NCBI RefSeq assembly: GCF_002205165.1
Contig: NZ_NIVS01000058.1
Location: 119,133 to 183,132, forward strand
Direction of reading: 5' to 3'
DNA: 64,000 nt
Source: Stenotrophomonas maltophilia
GTDB lineage: Bacteria > Pseudomonadota > Gammaproteobacteria > Xanthomonadales > Xanthomonadaceae
Position numbers and translations under genes: made by a program. Below the pieces are notes generated by a model. That model ran no database searches. It was given only the letters and a program-made list of their open reading frames with translations, and had not been told where the DNA came from. Positions 62,549-64,000 of this stretch are shown here, piece by piece. Each line of letters begins with the position of its first letter. Within the stretch, counting starts at the first letter, position 1.

Positions 62549-62935
62549 ATGCGCGGCAAGACCATCGGGGACCAGGAGCTGGCCCTGCTGCAGTACATCG
62601 CGGAGCAGGACCGCCCCAGTGTGGGGGAAGTCGCCGCCGGGTTCGGCGAGCCGCGCGGGCTGGCACGTTCGACCGTGCTGACCATGATGGAGCGCCTGCG
62701 CGCCAAGTCGTACCTGAGCCGCAAGCAGGTGGACGGCGTGTACCGCTATGCCACCACCAGCGGCCAGGACAGCGTGGTGCAGGGCGCCGTGGCCAGCTTC
62801 GTGGAGAAGACGCTGCAGGGCTCGGTCTCGCCGTTCGTCGCCTTCATGTCGCACAAGGTGGATGTCAGCGATCAGGAACTGGCCGAGCTGGAAGCGCTGG
62901 TCGCACAGTTGCAGTCACGCAAGCGGGAGGGCTGA
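62549..62935 (+). CDS. blaI: BlaI/MecI/CopY family repressor
   Basis: A 128-residue winged-helix repressor. The DNA-binding domain is at the N-terminus (GDQELALLQYIAEQDRPSVGEVAAGF, then ARSTVLTMMERLRAKSYLSRKQVDGVYRY), and the dimerisation helices are at the C-terminus (VSDQELAELEALVAQLQ). BlaI-type repressors are cleaved when the sensor protease BlaR1 detects its signal. The M56 sensor gene begins three bases after this stop. Two matching operator dyads lie just upstream, indicating autoregulation. Confidence 0.92.
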   Translation: MRGKTIGDQELALLQYIAEQDRPSVGEVAAGFGEPRGLARSTVLTMMERLRAKSYLSRKQVDGVYRYATTSGQDSVVQGAVASFVEKTLQGSVSPFVAFMSHKVDVSDQELAELEALVAQLQSRKREG

Positions 62936-62938
62936 GCC

Positions 62939-64000
62939 ATGGACACGATGATGAGTGAGCTGTTGATGCGGCTGGGCTGGACCAGCGTGCAGAGCGCGGT
63001 GCTGGTGGCGCTGGTGTGGGGCGTATGCCGGCTGCTGCCGCAGTTGCCGGCCGCCACCCGCTGCCGCCTGTGGTGGCTGGTGGCCGCGCAGGCGGTACTG
63101 GGCCTGGTGTGGAGCAGCCCGCTGGAGTTGGCCGTGCTGCCCGCACCCGCCACCATGACGGCACCGGCGATGGCGTTGCCCGCGTTCGATGCTGCCGCGC
63201 AGGCGGCGCCGGTCGCCTACGCGCCGGCTGCGGTCGATGCGGCGACGATGGCGTGGTCCTGGCCCTCGCTGCTGCTGGCCTTGTGGGTCGCCGGCGTGCT
63301 GTTGATGGTGGCGCACAGCCTGCGTGGCTACCGCGCCAGCCGCGCGCTGGTGCGCAGCGCCACCGAGTGCACCGACGCCGGGCTGCAGCAGGCATTGCAG
63401 CTGGCTGCCGAAGCCCATGGCCTGCGCCGCGCGCCGCGCCTCAAACTCTCCGCGCAGATCCGTTCGCCGCAGTTGATCGGCCCGTGGCGGCCCGTGCTGC
63501 TGCTGCCGGCGCGCGAGCTGCCGGCGATGTCGGCGGACGATCTGGACATGGCGCTGACCCATGAGCTGATCCATCTGCAGCGTCGCGACCTGTGGTGGGG
63601 CCTGCTGCCGGCGTTGTCGCAGCATCTGTTCTTCTTCCATCCGCTGGTGCATGTGGCGGCGCGCGAATATGCGTTGGCCCGCGAAGAAGCCTGCGATGGT
63701 GCCGTCGTGGCCGGGCATGATCATTGCCGCCATGACTACGGCCGCCTGCTGGTGCAGCTCGGTGTGGCGCCGCGTCCTGCGGTGGGCGTGGCCAGCGCCT
63801 CGCCGAACCTGCGCAGCCTCAAGCGCCGCCTGCTCACCCTGCAGCAGACCCGCAGCATGCCGCGGGTGGTGTCGCTGGCGATCACTGCGCTGTTCGTGGT
63901 GGTTGGCGTGGCCCCGCTGCGGCTGGTGGCTGCACCGCCGCCGCCGCCGGCACCCCAGGCACCGCTCGCGCCCATCCCGCCCGCCCCACCGGCGCCGGCC
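62939..64000 (+). CDS. BlaR1-type M56 metallopeptidase sensor, 3' end outside window
   Basis: The frame from ATG 62939 stays open for 354 codons to the window end, so the gene is truncated here. Hydrophobic segments lie near residues 14-32, 44-62, 103-125 and 304-322. The zinc site is HELIH (H208, E209, H212) with E250 in EEACD as the third ligand, all conserved. After the last visible helix comes a Pro/Ala-rich stretch that probably leads to a periplasmic sensor domain. The three-base gap to blaI and the protease fold make it the partner that triggers BlaI inactivation. Whether it senses beta-lactams cannot be judged without the missing C-terminus. Confidence 0.88.
   Translation, partial: MDTMMSELLMRLGWTSVQSAVLVALVWGVCRLLPQLPAATRCRLWWLVAAQAVLGLVWSSPLELAVLPAPATMTAPAMALPAFDAAAQAAPVAYAPAAVDAATMAWSWPSLLLALWVAGVLLMVAHSLRGYRASRALVRSATECTDAGLQQALQLAAEAHGLRRAPRLKLSAQIRSPQLIGPWRPVLLLPARELPAMSADDLDMALTHELIHLQRRDLWWGLLPALSQHLFFFHPLVHVAAREYALAREEACDGAVVAGHDHCRHDYGRLLVQLGVAPRPAVGVASASPNLRSLKRRLLTLQQTRSMPRVVSLAITALFVVVGVAPLRLVAAPPPPPAPQAPLAPIPPAPPAPA

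Overview
The window is high-GC DNA with codon use, gene content and intergenic repeats typical of the genus Stenotrophomonas (Xanthomonadaceae). The clearest marker is the recurring hairpin GTAGAGCCGACCGTTGGTCGGCT, which matches the SMAG (Stenotrophomonas maltophilia GTAG) repeat family. Most genes are ordinary chromosomal housekeeping genes. No rRNA, tRNA or CRISPR array was recognised.

Layout. (1) Bases 1-2390 are visibly AT-richer, with two unrecognised genes and decayed coding sequence, and look like the edge of an acquired island. (2) 2392-13431 is core: phhA with a divergent Lrp-type regulator, a patatin-like lipoprotein, a TonB-dependent receptor, a class A acid phosphatase, a secreted hydrolase paired with a DUF4785-type protein, an orphan ABC ATPase, a DesA-type desaturase and an EF-hand protein. 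(3) 14026-30596 is a two-partner-secretion, contact-dependent-inhibition type locus. It holds a TpsB transporter, a 3856-residue CdiA/FHA-like effector with a Tox-SHH-like nuclease tip, an immediately adjacent candidate immunity gene, three tandem copies of one 135-residue family (the third broken by a stop codon), and remnants that look like displaced toxin tails with immunity genes. (4) 30657-51753 is core: mutM, an ECF sigma factor with a Ser/Thr kinase-TPR protein, opgD, tdk, rep, GNAT, yceH, an acid phosphatase, pyrF, plsB, ttcA, rdgC, a YgjP-type metalloprotease and a double-domain methylglyoxal synthase. (5) 51787-57777 is gltBD. (6) 57945-64000 has two I78-type inhibitor lipoproteins flanking topoisomerase IB, an SDR with a histone-H1-like tail, and a BlaI/BlaR1 pair divergent from a beta-lactamase-fold hydrolase, with two good BlaI-type dyads between them.

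The most unusual region is 26.2-30.6 kb. There the exchangeable tip of the CDI effector is followed by a record of earlier toxin/immunity modules. The tandem 135-residue family has no name I can give and is the best candidate for something undescribed. Functional names rest on motifs read by eye. No database search was possible.
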